Below, in pieces: positions 1 through 5,969 of a stretch of 14,198 nt of DNA. The notes below the pieces were generated by a model that worked only from the letters and a program-made list of their open reading frames with translations, was not told where the DNA came from and did not search any database. Position numbers and translations under genes: made by a program. The stretch comes from an uncultured Victivallales bacterium (GTDB taxonomy: Bacteria; Verrucomicrobiota; Lentisphaeria; Oligosphaerales; JAFGRS01), in NCBI GenBank assembly GCA_903834675.1, contig CAILKC010000531.1, positions 1 to 14,198 on the forward strand, read 5' to 3'. How positions within the stretch are numbered: the stretch's first letter is position 1; every line of letters begins with the position of its first letter.

Positions 1-84
1 CGGGAGAACCGGGTCGAGACCTACACCCTCGACCGCGTCGCGGTAGACAAGGCCCTGCGCCAGTTCATCCGCAAACAGAAGTGA
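1..84 (+). CDS. C-terminal tail of an unidentified protein (partial)
   Basis: An open frame runs in from the window edge and stops at a TGA at 82-84, giving 27 residues that start RENRVETYTLDR and end FIRKQK. The tail is hydrophilic, lysine/arginine-rich and probably helical. Codon use is GC-rich, like the intact genes downstream. No family can be recognised from so little sequence. It lies on the same strand as everything else. A 159-bp gap separates it from the next open frame, and the second half of that gap is AT-rich. Confidence 0.5.
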   Translation, partial: RENRVETYTLDRVAVDKALRQFIRKQK

Positions 85-243
85 GCCGCGCGGCCCGAGG
101 CACCCGATGTGCCCCCCAAGCCCCGGCGCCTCGAACGCCGCCCCAGCCAAGTCCTACGCTGCTTGGCAAGCATTTCCTGCCATAAAAGTATCGTCTAAGC
201 CTACATATAACGTCTATTTATTACATTAATATAATCATCCAGA

Positions 244-807
244 ATGACTTATGCGCGAACGGCACCTTATGCCTACCTCAAGCCGGGCCTTGTCCGCGAC
301 AGCCGGGGCAAGGATGGCGACCTCGACCGCGGTCTTGTCCTGATGGCCGTCGGGATGATCCGCCGGGGAGACGAAGTGTACCAGTACTATGTGGGGACGC
401 CTCGCACCCATGTCGGTGACGCGGCAGCCAAAGCCAGGGGTATCTACCATGGCGACACCCTCTTTCGCGCCGTGCAGCGGTTGGATGGGTTCGTGTCGGC
501 CGACGCCGGCCCCGAGGGCGGCGAGATCCTGACGCCCCCAGTCATCTTCTCCGGCAACCGTCTGGCGTTGAACGCCGACTGTGGAGGCCTGGGCGAGATC
601 TGGGTGGAGCTGCAGGATGCCGACGGCGCCCCGCTGCCGGGATACACGCTGGCAGAAGCCGTCTCGGTCGACCGCAATGGCACCGCCCAGGAAGTCTGGT
701 GGAAGCGGGGCCCGAACGTATCCGCCCTGGTCGGCCGGCCCGTGCGCCTGCGCTTCGTCATGCGCTCGGCCAGGCTGTATGCGCTCCAGTTTGGGGAGAC
801 GGAGTAG
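244..807 (+). pseudogene. C-terminal part of a glycosidase-like (beta-propeller) protein, N-terminus missing
   Basis: The 187-residue frame matches, from memory of the family, the last third of glycosidase-like proteins common in Planctomycetes and Lentisphaerae. Visible marks are LDRGLVLMAVGMIRRGDEVY (about residues 27-46), FRAVQRLDGFVSADAG (about 75-90), a beta-rich middle with FSGNRLALNADCG, and the closing VSALVGRPVRLRFVMRSARLYALQF. Full-length relatives are roughly 450-500 residues, with a five-bladed catalytic propeller that is absent here. The frame opens after a TAA at 232-234 inside an AT-rich patch, and no Shine-Dalgarno precedes the ATG. The missing N-terminus and poor start suggest a truncated remnant; a short expressed protein is the alternative. 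It ends 34 bp before the URO-D gene, with the same orientation and codon use. Confidence 0.55.
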
Positions 808-841
808 CGTGACGGTGCGGGACTGCCGATGGAGCAAGACG

Positions 842-1990
842 ATGACCAACAAAGAACGCATCCACGCCGCTCTGGAAGGCAAGCCGGTCGACCGCTGCCC
901 GGTCACCTCGCTGTACAACTTCCTCTACCAGCTCGACCATTTCAGCGAACTCACCGGCCTGCCCGCCTGGCGCCGGCACCAGTGGCTGGCGGCATCGCCC
1001 GACGAGCACGTTGCGGTCTTCGCACAGATGCAGGAGAAGGCGCCATTCGAGCTCCTGCAGCCGCACGGTGCATCACCCCGTACCTGGCGGGCGCGGCAGG
1101 AGTTCGTCGAGAAGGACGGCCACGCCTGCCGGCATGACCGCAAGACCGATGAGTGGCTACAACTGGACATCCGGACCGGCAGCGGCCACGCCACAGATTA
1201 CCACGCCAATGAGACCCGGTACGTATTCAGCCGCGCCGACGTCGAGGCCCGCGTCACCGTCACTCCCGCCGCGGAGCAGCTCGCCGTCGGAGCGAACGAC
1301 TACCTCGACGCTGTCGTGCGGCGTTTCGGCCGGGACGAGTTCATCGTCTCAGGCGGGGTGATCGGCACGATCTACTCCTGCAGCAGCCACGTCGGTCTGA
1401 CCAACGTGTTCCCCATGCTGGTCGAGGAGCCGGAACTGGTCGAGTGCCTCTGCGAGAGGATCCTGGCGCAGAACCTCGAGATCATCCGCCGCTACGCCGT
1501 TGCGGGGGGCGACGCCATCTACATCGACGATGCCTGCGCCACCCGCGACATGATCTCGCCAGCCATGTACGAGCGCTTCAGCCTGCCCTACATGAAGGCG
1601 ATGGTCGACGAGATCCATCGCCTGAAACACAAGGCGATCCTGATCTACTTCGGCGGCATCATGGACCGGCTCGAGCTGATCGCGTCCACCGGCGCCGACG
1701 GCCTGCTCCCCGAGGCGAGCATGAAGGGCTTCGTCAACGACACCGCCGAGATCACCCGCCGCATCGGCGACCGCATGACCCTCTTCAGCAACATCGACCC
1801 CGTGGCGGTGCTGCAGGACGGCACGGACGCCGCCCTCGACGCCGAGATCCGCCGCCAGGTCGCGGCCGGCCGCGCCGCCCGCGGTTTCATCCTCAGCACC
1901 GCCAGCCCCATCACCCCCGCGACGCCCCTAGCACGGGTGCGGCGCTTCCTGGAGTTGGGGCGGGCGGCCGCCGTCAGCAGGCACTCATGA
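842..1990 (+). CDS. Uroporphyrinogen-decarboxylase-family protein (MtaA/CmuA-HemE superfamily)
   Basis: 382 residues, typical for the family. The start is the ATG at 842 (MTNKERIHAALEG), preceded by GGAG at 831-834. The same frame stays open further upstream, but that stretch overlaps the glycosidase remnant and has no family similarity. The N-terminal NKERIHAALEGKPVDRCPV opening, the IYIDDACATRDMISPAMYERF block (about 227-246), the TGADGLLPEA block (about 283-291) and the NIDPVAVLQDGT block (about 317-328) fit the URO-D TIM barrel. Two class-defining motifs are missing: the HemE RxxRQAGRY-like N-terminal signature and the HxC zinc motif of MtaA-type methyltransferases (here IYFGG, about 268-272). 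It is therefore probably neither haem-biosynthetic HemE nor a standard cobalamin methyltransferase. Such proteins often sit in catabolic operons. Substrate unknown. It likely shares a transcript with the RraA-family gene 53 bp downstream. Confidence 0.85.
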   Translation: MTNKERIHAALEGKPVDRCPVTSLYNFLYQLDHFSELTGLPAWRRHQWLAASPDEHVAVFAQMQEKAPFELLQPHGASPRTWRARQEFVEKDGHACRHDRKTDEWLQLDIRTGSGHATDYHANETRYVFSRADVEARVTVTPAAEQLAVGANDYLDAVVRRFGRDEFIVSGGVIGTIYSCSSHVGLTNVFPMLVEEPELVECLCERILAQNLEIIRRYAVAGGDAIYIDDACATRDMISPAMYERFSLPYMKAMVDEIHRLKHKAILIYFGGIMDRLELIASTGADGLLPEASMKGFVNDTAEITRRIGDRMTLFSNIDPVAVLQDGTDAALDAEIRRQVAAGRAARGFILSTASPITPATPLARVRRFLELGRAAAVSRHS

Positions 1991-2043
1991 CAACGTGACC
2001 GGGTACGGGTACGCGCAAATGACGAATAGGGAGAGACGCAAGA

Positions 2044-2802
2044 ATGAAAACCAGCATCCCGCGTTCGACTCTGGAGAAGCTGCGCGAATTCGACACCGCG
2101 CACCTGGCCGGCGCCATCCAGTCGGTGACGCCGACGCTGGGGCCGACCGTGGGCGTGGCGCTGACCTGCACCCTGGACTCCAGCACACCCGGCAACCGCG
2201 CCGACACCAAGGCGTACTGGCGGCAGTTGGAGGAAATGACGGCGGCCGGGATCCCCATCGTCTGGGTGGTCCAGACGGTGGGCGCGCGCCCCGACCACGA
2301 GTGCGTGATCGGCGATGGCATGGCCAAGACCCTTCACGCCGCCGGTTGTGTCGGCTTGGTGACCAACGGCCGGGTGCGCGACGTGAACGGACTGCTGTCC
2401 ACGCCGTTCGCGGCCTATTGCCAGGGCACCATCGCCCACCATTGCGCCCTGCGTTTCCAGGACCCCGGCGAGCCGGTTGAGATGGGGGGTGTCACCATCC
2501 GCCCCGGCGACGTCATTCATGCGAACGCGGAAGGGATCATCAAGATCCCGCCAACCTGTCTCGACCGTCTGCCCGAGGCCGCGGTGCGCATGCGCGCCTT
2601 CGAGCACGACATGCACCGGATGCTCCGCCGCACCGATCTGCCGCCGGCCGAGAAACGGCGGCGGGTCGGCGCGATGGTTGCGCAATACGGACTCCAAGAC
2701 TGCGTGGCCGGGCCAGGGTCTGGCCCAGTTGCCAAGCAGGCGAAATGGGTATCTACCCAAACAGGAGCAGATGTTGATGAAAACCGACAAGAGTTATGTT
2801 GA
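2044..2802 (+). CDS. RraA-family protein (HMG/CHA aldolase or RNase E regulator-like fold)
   Basis: 252 residues. The start ATG at 2044 has an AGGGAGAG ribosome site at 2028-2035. The RraA/aldolase fold is recognised from the TAHLAGAIQSV opening, the IGDGMAKTLHAAGCVGLVTN block (about 89-108), then GRVRDVNGL with the conserved Arg-Asp pair at 112-113, and GDVIHANAEGIIKIP (about 155-169). In class II 4-hydroxy-4-methyl-2-oxoglutarate aldolases the Arg and the metal-coordinating Asp of that RD pair are catalytic, so retro-aldol cleavage of a keto acid is possible. Many members of the family remain uncharacterised, and oxaloacetate decarboxylase activity is an alternative. The C-terminus is longer than usual and its last 32 bases overlap the start of the sialidase gene, implying translational coupling. 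Its co-location with a URO-D-family gene and a sialidase suggests a sugar-acid or aromatic-acid catabolic unit (inference). Confidence 0.85.
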   Translation: MKTSIPRSTLEKLREFDTAHLAGAIQSVTPTLGPTVGVALTCTLDSSTPGNRADTKAYWRQLEEMTAAGIPIVWVVQTVGARPDHECVIGDGMAKTLHAAGCVGLVTNGRVRDVNGLLSTPFAAYCQGTIAHHCALRFQDPGEPVEMGGVTIRPGDVIHANAEGIIKIPPTCLDRLPEAAVRMRAFEHDMHRMLRRTDLPPAEKRRRVGAMVAQYGLQDCVAGPGSGPVAKQAKWVSTQTGADVDENRQELC

Positions 2803-3285
2803 TAGGATCGATCACGGTCCGAACAATCCCCGCAACGGCGAAGGCTCGTTCATCACGCTGAAGGACGGCAGGATTGCAATCGAGGCTCTTGCAGAACCCT
2901 CGGCTCACCAGCCTCTCGCCTGGAGCCGGCGGTCCGCACCGGCACTGCCGGGGCTTCCGCCGTACATGGGGGTCTTGCAGACGGCGGGCACCGCGAACCC
3001 GCCCGGAACGGGCGCTGGCATCGCGGGCTCCAGGGCCAGACGCGGGGTTCTGCAAGAACCTCAATCTTCTATCTTCGCAAGAACGGCCTGGATGACTGTC
3101 AGCTGTTCATGCGTACATCATCGGACGAAACCAGGACCTGGAGCGAGCCAATCCTCGTTACCCAGGCGCCTGGATACTTTGCTCCCATCAATGACCGGGT
3201 GATCCAGCTCAAAAACGGGCGCCTGGTGGCGCCGGTGACCTTTAACCGCAATCGGCAGAAGCCCCAAGGTATTTGGGATTGGTGA
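2771..3285 (+). pseudogene. Sialidase/BNR-repeat protein, interrupted by a small mobile element and truncated
   Basis: The ATG at 2771 has AGGAG at 2762-2766 and overlaps the end of the RraA gene. The first 37 codons read MLMKTDKSYVDRIDHGPNNP then GEGSFITLKDGRIAI, the standard N-terminus of bacterial exo-alpha-sialidase-like proteins. A mobile element at 2882-3062 then interrupts the frame. Joining base 2881 to base 3067 continues it as FYLRKNGLDDCQLFMRTSSD and on to an Asp-box SSDETRTW, then RVIQLKNGRLVAPVTFNRNR, ending at a TGA at 3283-3285. The rebuilt product is only 109 residues, against about 350-400 for the family, so the 3' two-thirds is also lost near the inverted repeat at 3300. As it stands the frame shifts inside the element and ends at 3202. 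The gene is very unlikely to make active enzyme. Confidence 0.85.
2882..3062. mobile_element. 181-bp MITE-like element inserted in the sialidase gene
   Basis: The ends are an 18-bp inverted repeat with one mismatch: gaggctcttgcagaaccc at 2882-2899, and its reverse complement (gaggttcttgcagaaccc) at 3045-3062. It is flanked by a direct AATC at 2878-2881 and 3063-3066, which looks like a 4-bp target-site duplication. Inside is a second inverted pair, CCTGGAGCC at 2919-2927 and GGCTCCAGG at 3026-3034, and a third copy of the end motif TCTTGCAG at 2973-2980. The whole element could fold back as a long imperfect hairpin. It has no room for a transposase, so it must be mobilised in trans. Deleting the element plus one AATC restores an uninterrupted sialidase frame, which fixes its boundaries independently. 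Confidence 0.85.
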
Positions 3286-3613
3286 AGTCTTTTCTCCTGG
3301 TGCCGTTCCCACAGAAGATATTACGGCTGAATAACTTGCTAGACGGTCATGGTGCTGTATATGGTCTTAACCGCGTTTTCCGGTACACGAATACAAACCT
3401 AACTTGATCAGCGACGCCATGCCAGCCCTCCGTCTTGCCGTTCCGCCGTCGGCAACGGCTTCATGCGGCGCCGCCAGATCGCACACAGTACCGCGATGGC
3501 ATCCGGGGGACGGAAGGCAGATCTTCTTCCGTGGATGCTATTCATGGTAAGTAAAAAGCGTTATAAGACACTAACTATCCGTATAGTAATGCATTAAGTA
3601 TCTATAAAGCAGT
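3286..3613. other. Non-coding, partly AT-rich junction region
   Basis: I see no gene in these 328 bp. They lie between the truncated sialidase and the repeats ahead of the truncated cytochrome b. Composition is patchy: AT-rich at about 3317-3420 and 3541-3613, with a GC-rich core at about 3418-3535 that resembles the flanking genome but carries no recognisable coding frame. The outer limits carry an inverted repeat (see separate entry). It looks like the remains of a mobile element or a recombination scar; nothing in it identifies a transposase. Confidence 0.5.
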
Positions 3614-3633
3614 ATGTTCTGTGGGAACGGCAC
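3300..3633. repeat. 17-bp inverted repeat bounding the junction region
   Basis: GTGCCGTTCCCACAGAA at 3300-3316 is the exact reverse complement of TTCTGTGGGAACGGCAC at 3617-3633. The right-hand copy is part of the first unit of the tandem array at 3614-3725, so the same motif appears once in inverted orientation and three times directly. No direct target duplication is obvious at the outer edges. The arrangement suggests ends of a defective transposable element of about 330 bp, or two element ends left after a deletion. Confidence 0.65.
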
Positions 3634-3725
3634 TGGACAACGGCACTGGACAAATGTTCTGTGGGAACGGCACTGGACAACAACGATGTTCTGTGGGAAC
3701 GGCACTGGACAACGGCACTGGACAA
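3614..3725. repeat. Short tandem repeat array directly before truncated cytochrome b
   Basis: Three identical 27-bp copies lie at 3614-3640, 3654-3680 and 3686-3712, each starting ATGTTCTGTGGGAA and ending CGGCACTGGACAA. The last 13 bp (CGGCACTGGACAA) is repeated again after copies one and three, at 3641-3653 and 3713-3725, making two identical 40-bp units around a 32-bp unit that ends in CAACG instead. Unit lengths that are not multiples of three argue against a coding repeat, although an open frame happens to cross it into cytochrome b. The spacing is too short and too irregular for CRISPR. Replication slippage at an element end is the simplest origin. Confidence 0.85.
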
Positions 3726-3730
3726 CTATC

Positions 3731-3988
3731 ATGGCATTCACCGGCTATCTGCTGCCGTGGACGCAACTGAGCTACTGGGGCGCCAAAGTGGGAACCGAGA
3801 TACCCGGCGCGGTCCCCGTCATCGGCGAGGAAATCGTCAAGTTGGTGCGCCGCGGCAGAACCATCAGCGGCGATACGCTAGGCTTCTTCTTCGCCCTGCA
3901 CATCTGGGTCCTGCCGGCCGCAGTGTCGGGTCTTATGGGCTTGCATTTTGCCATGATTCGGCAGACCGGGATTTCCCGACCGCTGTAG
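3731..3988 (+). pseudogene. Cytochrome b/b6 N-terminal domain, first half missing
   Basis: The 85 residues from the ATG at 3731 are clearly the second half of a cytochrome b6-type subunit of a quinol:cytochrome c oxidoreductase. The conserved GYLLPWTQLSYWG is at residues 5-17. A later helix carries ALHIWVLP...GLHF with haem-ligand histidines H57 and H72, 14 residues between them as in cytochrome b6. It ends MIRQTGISRPL. The family normally has about 210 residues; the first transmembrane helices and helix B with its two partner histidines are absent. The repeat array replaces the missing DNA. There is no good ribosome site before 3731, nor before the in-frame ATG at 3614. With only half the axial ligands it cannot bind haems bL and bH normally, so I call it a pseudogene. 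A frame that stays open and neighbouring intact genes imply recent damage or an assembly error. Confidence 0.8.
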
Positions 3989-3998
3989 GAGACTCGTG

Positions 3999-4646
3999 AT
4001 GGCGGTAAAATACAGCGAGCAATATCGGCCCGACCAGCTTGAGCCATTCTGGCCCAACGAGATCATCAAGATGGTGGTGGCGGTGCTCTGCATCCTGGCG
4101 CTGCTGGTGTTCCTCGGGATTCTGCCGGGGCTGCTGGATGCCATGGGGTGTCACGGGGTGCTGCACCACGAGGAACCCGCCAACCCCCGGGGGGCCACGC
4201 CCACGGGCATTAAGCCGGAATGGTATTTCCTGGCCGTATATCAGTACCTGCGGCTGATGCCGACGCAGTTCCTCGGGATCAGCGGCAAGACGCTCGGCGT
4301 CTTGAGTCAGGGGGTCGTGGTGCTGGTCGTGGCCCTGCTTACCTTCTGGTACCGCAAGCGCGCCGCCGAGCGGCCCGGCTGGTGCTACCGCCTGGGCGTA
4401 AAGGCGGCGGTCTTCGCCTTCTTGGGCCTGACGATATGGGGCGGGTGGAAAGAGAACCTGGTAGACGGCAAGGAACGCCTGGTGCCGCTTTCCCAGTACA
4501 TGTCCGAACACCCTTTGAGGTTCGCCTTCATGGTCTTGGCCCTGCTGGCGTTCTACGGGTTGATCTGGCGCGAACGCCAGATCCTCCGCCAGGTACTCGA
4601 CGACCCGGCTACGCCCGATCACGCGAAGCCAGAGGATCGGTCATGA
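3999..4646 (+). CDS. Cytochrome b C-terminal domain / subunit IV-like protein
   Basis: 215 residues from the ATG at 3999, chosen over the GTG at 3996 because AGGAG at 3987-3991 is 7 bp from the ATG. The ribosome site overlaps the TAG stop of the b6 remnant, as in coupled bc-complex operons. The quinol-site signature is explicit: NPRGATPTGIKPEWYFLAVY, with PEWY at 73-76. Hydrophobic segments lie at about 23-45, 100-117, 134-150 and 172-190, so it spans the membrane four times, like the C-terminal part of bc1 cytochrome b, rather than three like PetD. It would complete the b subunit of a Rieske/cytochrome b complex that oxidises quinol and pumps protons. Its last four bases overlap the start of the pentaheme gene (ATGA). 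No Rieske gene lies in the window. Confidence 0.87.
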   Translation: MAVKYSEQYRPDQLEPFWPNEIIKMVVAVLCILALLVFLGILPGLLDAMGCHGVLHHEEPANPRGATPTGIKPEWYFLAVYQYLRLMPTQFLGISGKTLGVLSQGVVVLVVALLTFWYRKRAAERPGWCYRLGVKAAVFAFLGLTIWGGWKENLVDGKERLVPLSQYMSEHPLRFAFMVLALLAFYGLIWRERQILRQVLDDPATPDHAKPEDRS

Positions 4647-5608
4647 GGTTCCTGCTCTGCAGCCTGTCGCTCGTGGTCCTGAACGTGGCTCGCGCCGTCG
4701 GCGCGGCGCCGGCCAGCAGCGACCCGTTCGCCGGCAACGCCTGCATCGAGTGCCACCGCGATCTTCCCGGCCGCTCAAGTGAGATCACGGAGATCGAGTG
4801 GAAGCAAAGCGTGCATTTCGCTGGCAAGGTCGGCTGCGAAGGTTGCCACGGCGGCAATGCCGCACTCCGCCGTGACATGTTTGGGTCGGACCAGGAGTTC
4901 AAACGGGCGGCGCACCGTGAGCGTGGTTCCGAGTTCCTGCTCCCGTCCCGCGACCCGGAATTCGTGAGTGCGGTCCGCGGCCGCAGCGTCTCCTACTTCT
5001 GCGGCAAGTGCCACGCCCACACCAAGGAGCAGCATTTGGGTAGCCCTCACGGTGATTTCGGCAATCCCACCTGCCTGTACTGCCACGGCCGGGGCTCGCA
5101 TCTGATCCCCCCCGCAACGGTCGACATCATCGATACGCAGGGTCGCGACCAAAACGGCCGCTGCAGTCCTTGCCACCGTGCCGCGACGATGAAGTCGGTC
5201 GAGCGGATCAAGCAGATGCTCACCGAATCGGAGGCGCGCATCAAGACCTCCGCGGAGCAGTCCACGCAGCTCGAGGCGAGTGGATACCACAACATCGAAC
5301 TGGAGCGGCGCCACCACCATGCCGCCGAGGCCCGTTCGCAGTTGCGCCAGGTCTTCCACAGCTTCAACGTGCGCGACGTCACCAAGATCGCCGCGGATAT
5401 CCAGGCGGTGGCAGAACGCACCGAGGCCTCGAGCCAGCTCATCCAGCACCTGCGCCACATTCAACGCCAGCAGACGGTCATCGGCGCGCTGGTCATCACG
5501 GTTCTGCTGAGTCTGGCAGCCCTCCTGTTGTACTACAAGCGTACCTACCTCGACCCTGGCCACGGCGCGGCCACCGCCAGCCCGCCTGCGGCAGGCACAG
5601 ATTCCTAG
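4643..5608 (+). CDS. Membrane-anchored pentaheme cytochrome c
   Basis: 321 residues from the ATG at 4643, overlapping the subunit IV stop by four bases. A signal peptide (about 1-21, ending AVGAA) leads to five CXXCH motifs: CIECH 34-38, CEGCH 65-69, CGKCH 120-124, CLYCH 144-148 and CSPCH 174-178. A histidine-containing helical region (about 185-275, including ERRHHHAAEA and QVFHSFN) follows, then a C-terminal transmembrane helix (about 279-298). The haem domain would face the periplasm, anchored at its C-terminus. The GCEGCHGG and SVH context resembles NrfB/cytochrome c554-like multihaem proteins. Its coupling to cytochrome b suggests it takes the place of cytochrome c1 or f as electron acceptor of the bc complex (inference). 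The frame is open upstream to 4220, but that is a shadow of subunit IV. Confidence 0.88.
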   Translation: MRFLLCSLSLVVLNVARAVGAAPASSDPFAGNACIECHRDLPGRSSEITEIEWKQSVHFAGKVGCEGCHGGNAALRRDMFGSDQEFKRAAHRERGSEFLLPSRDPEFVSAVRGRSVSYFCGKCHAHTKEQHLGSPHGDFGNPTCLYCHGRGSHLIPPATVDIIDTQGRDQNGRCSPCHRAATMKSVERIKQMLTESEARIKTSAEQSTQLEASGYHNIELERRHHHAAEARSQLRQVFHSFNVRDVTKIAADIQAVAERTEASSQLIQHLRHIQRQQTVIGALVITVLLSLAALLLYYKRTYLDPGHGAATASPPAAGTDS

Positions 5609-5969
5609 CCCTAGCCCTGGGCCCGGCCTTCAACGTGCTATACCCCCGAGTTCACGGCAATGAGGCCTGGCCTTCCCCGCCGCGCCCCGGGCACTCGCGC
5701 ATCCTTGCGCAAGCCCCGCGAGTTTCTCGGCAGCCACGCCCGGATACAACCGTCGACCAGCGCGGCTCAAAGGCCGGTTTTGCCATGTACCCAATGCCTT
5801 CCAACACGCTTGCATGCGCCACGGTACGCGTGGCACGAAAAATGCTAAGTCAACATGGATGCAGCCGAACGGATCAGTGCAGGAGTATCTGGGCGCGGTC
5901 GGCGGTCGGCAAGGGCCGGCTGCGGCCGCGTCGGCGCGGCTAACGACCCTTGGCGGCGCGGGCAAACCG
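5609..5969. other. Intergenic region with promoter, no gene seen
   Basis: About 360 bp between the pentaheme and 13-haem genes. Frames crossing it show no recognisable protein. It holds a GCCACG/CGTGGC hairpin (5818-5834, loop GTACG) whose right arm merges into a sigma-54 promoter at 5831-5846. A palindrome CTTGCGCAAG lies near 5704-5713. No clear rho-independent terminator follows the pentaheme gene. Confidence 0.5.
5831..5846 (+). promoter_or_regulatory. Sigma-54 (-24/-12) promoter
   Basis: TGGCACGAAAAATGCT matches the RpoN consensus TGGCACG-N4-TTGCW with one mismatch in the -12 box. The invariant GG (5832-5833) and GC (5844-5845) are exactly 10 bases apart. Transcription would begin near 5857, upstream of the 13-haem cytochrome gene. 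If real, this rules out the in-frame ATG at 5814 as that gene's start. An enhancer-binding activator would be required; no activator gene or convincing binding site is visible here. Confidence 0.72.

Noticed and set aside
581..841. N-terminal extension of the URO-D protein
   Set aside because: It overlaps the glycosidase remnant in another frame, has no similarity to the family, and a ribosome site sits before the ATG at 842.
2000..2030. Possible sigma-54 site before the RraA gene (GG-N10-GC spacing)
   Set aside because: Only the spacing fits; the flanking bases do not match TGGCAC or TTGC.
1645..2790. 381-codon minus-strand open frame over the URO-D and RraA genes
   Set aside because: Antisense shadow; both plus-strand genes have strong motifs and ribosome sites.
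3614..3725. CRISPR array
   Set aside because: Copies are directly adjacent or separated by 13 or 5 bases, the 13-base spacer is itself a partial repeat, and no cas gene is present.
3614..3730. Repeat-encoded N-terminal extension of cytochrome b
   Set aside because: Unit lengths of 40 and 32 are not multiples of three, so each copy is read in a different frame. There is no ribosome site and no resemblance to cytochrome b helices.
4220..4642. Upstream extension of the pentaheme cytochrome
   Set aside because: Out-of-frame reading of subunit IV; the signal peptide begins at the ATG at 4643.
5814..5969. Longer start for the 13-haem cytochrome at ATG 5814
   Set aside because: The extra 52 residues would precede the signal peptide, and this start lies upstream of the sigma-54 promoter.
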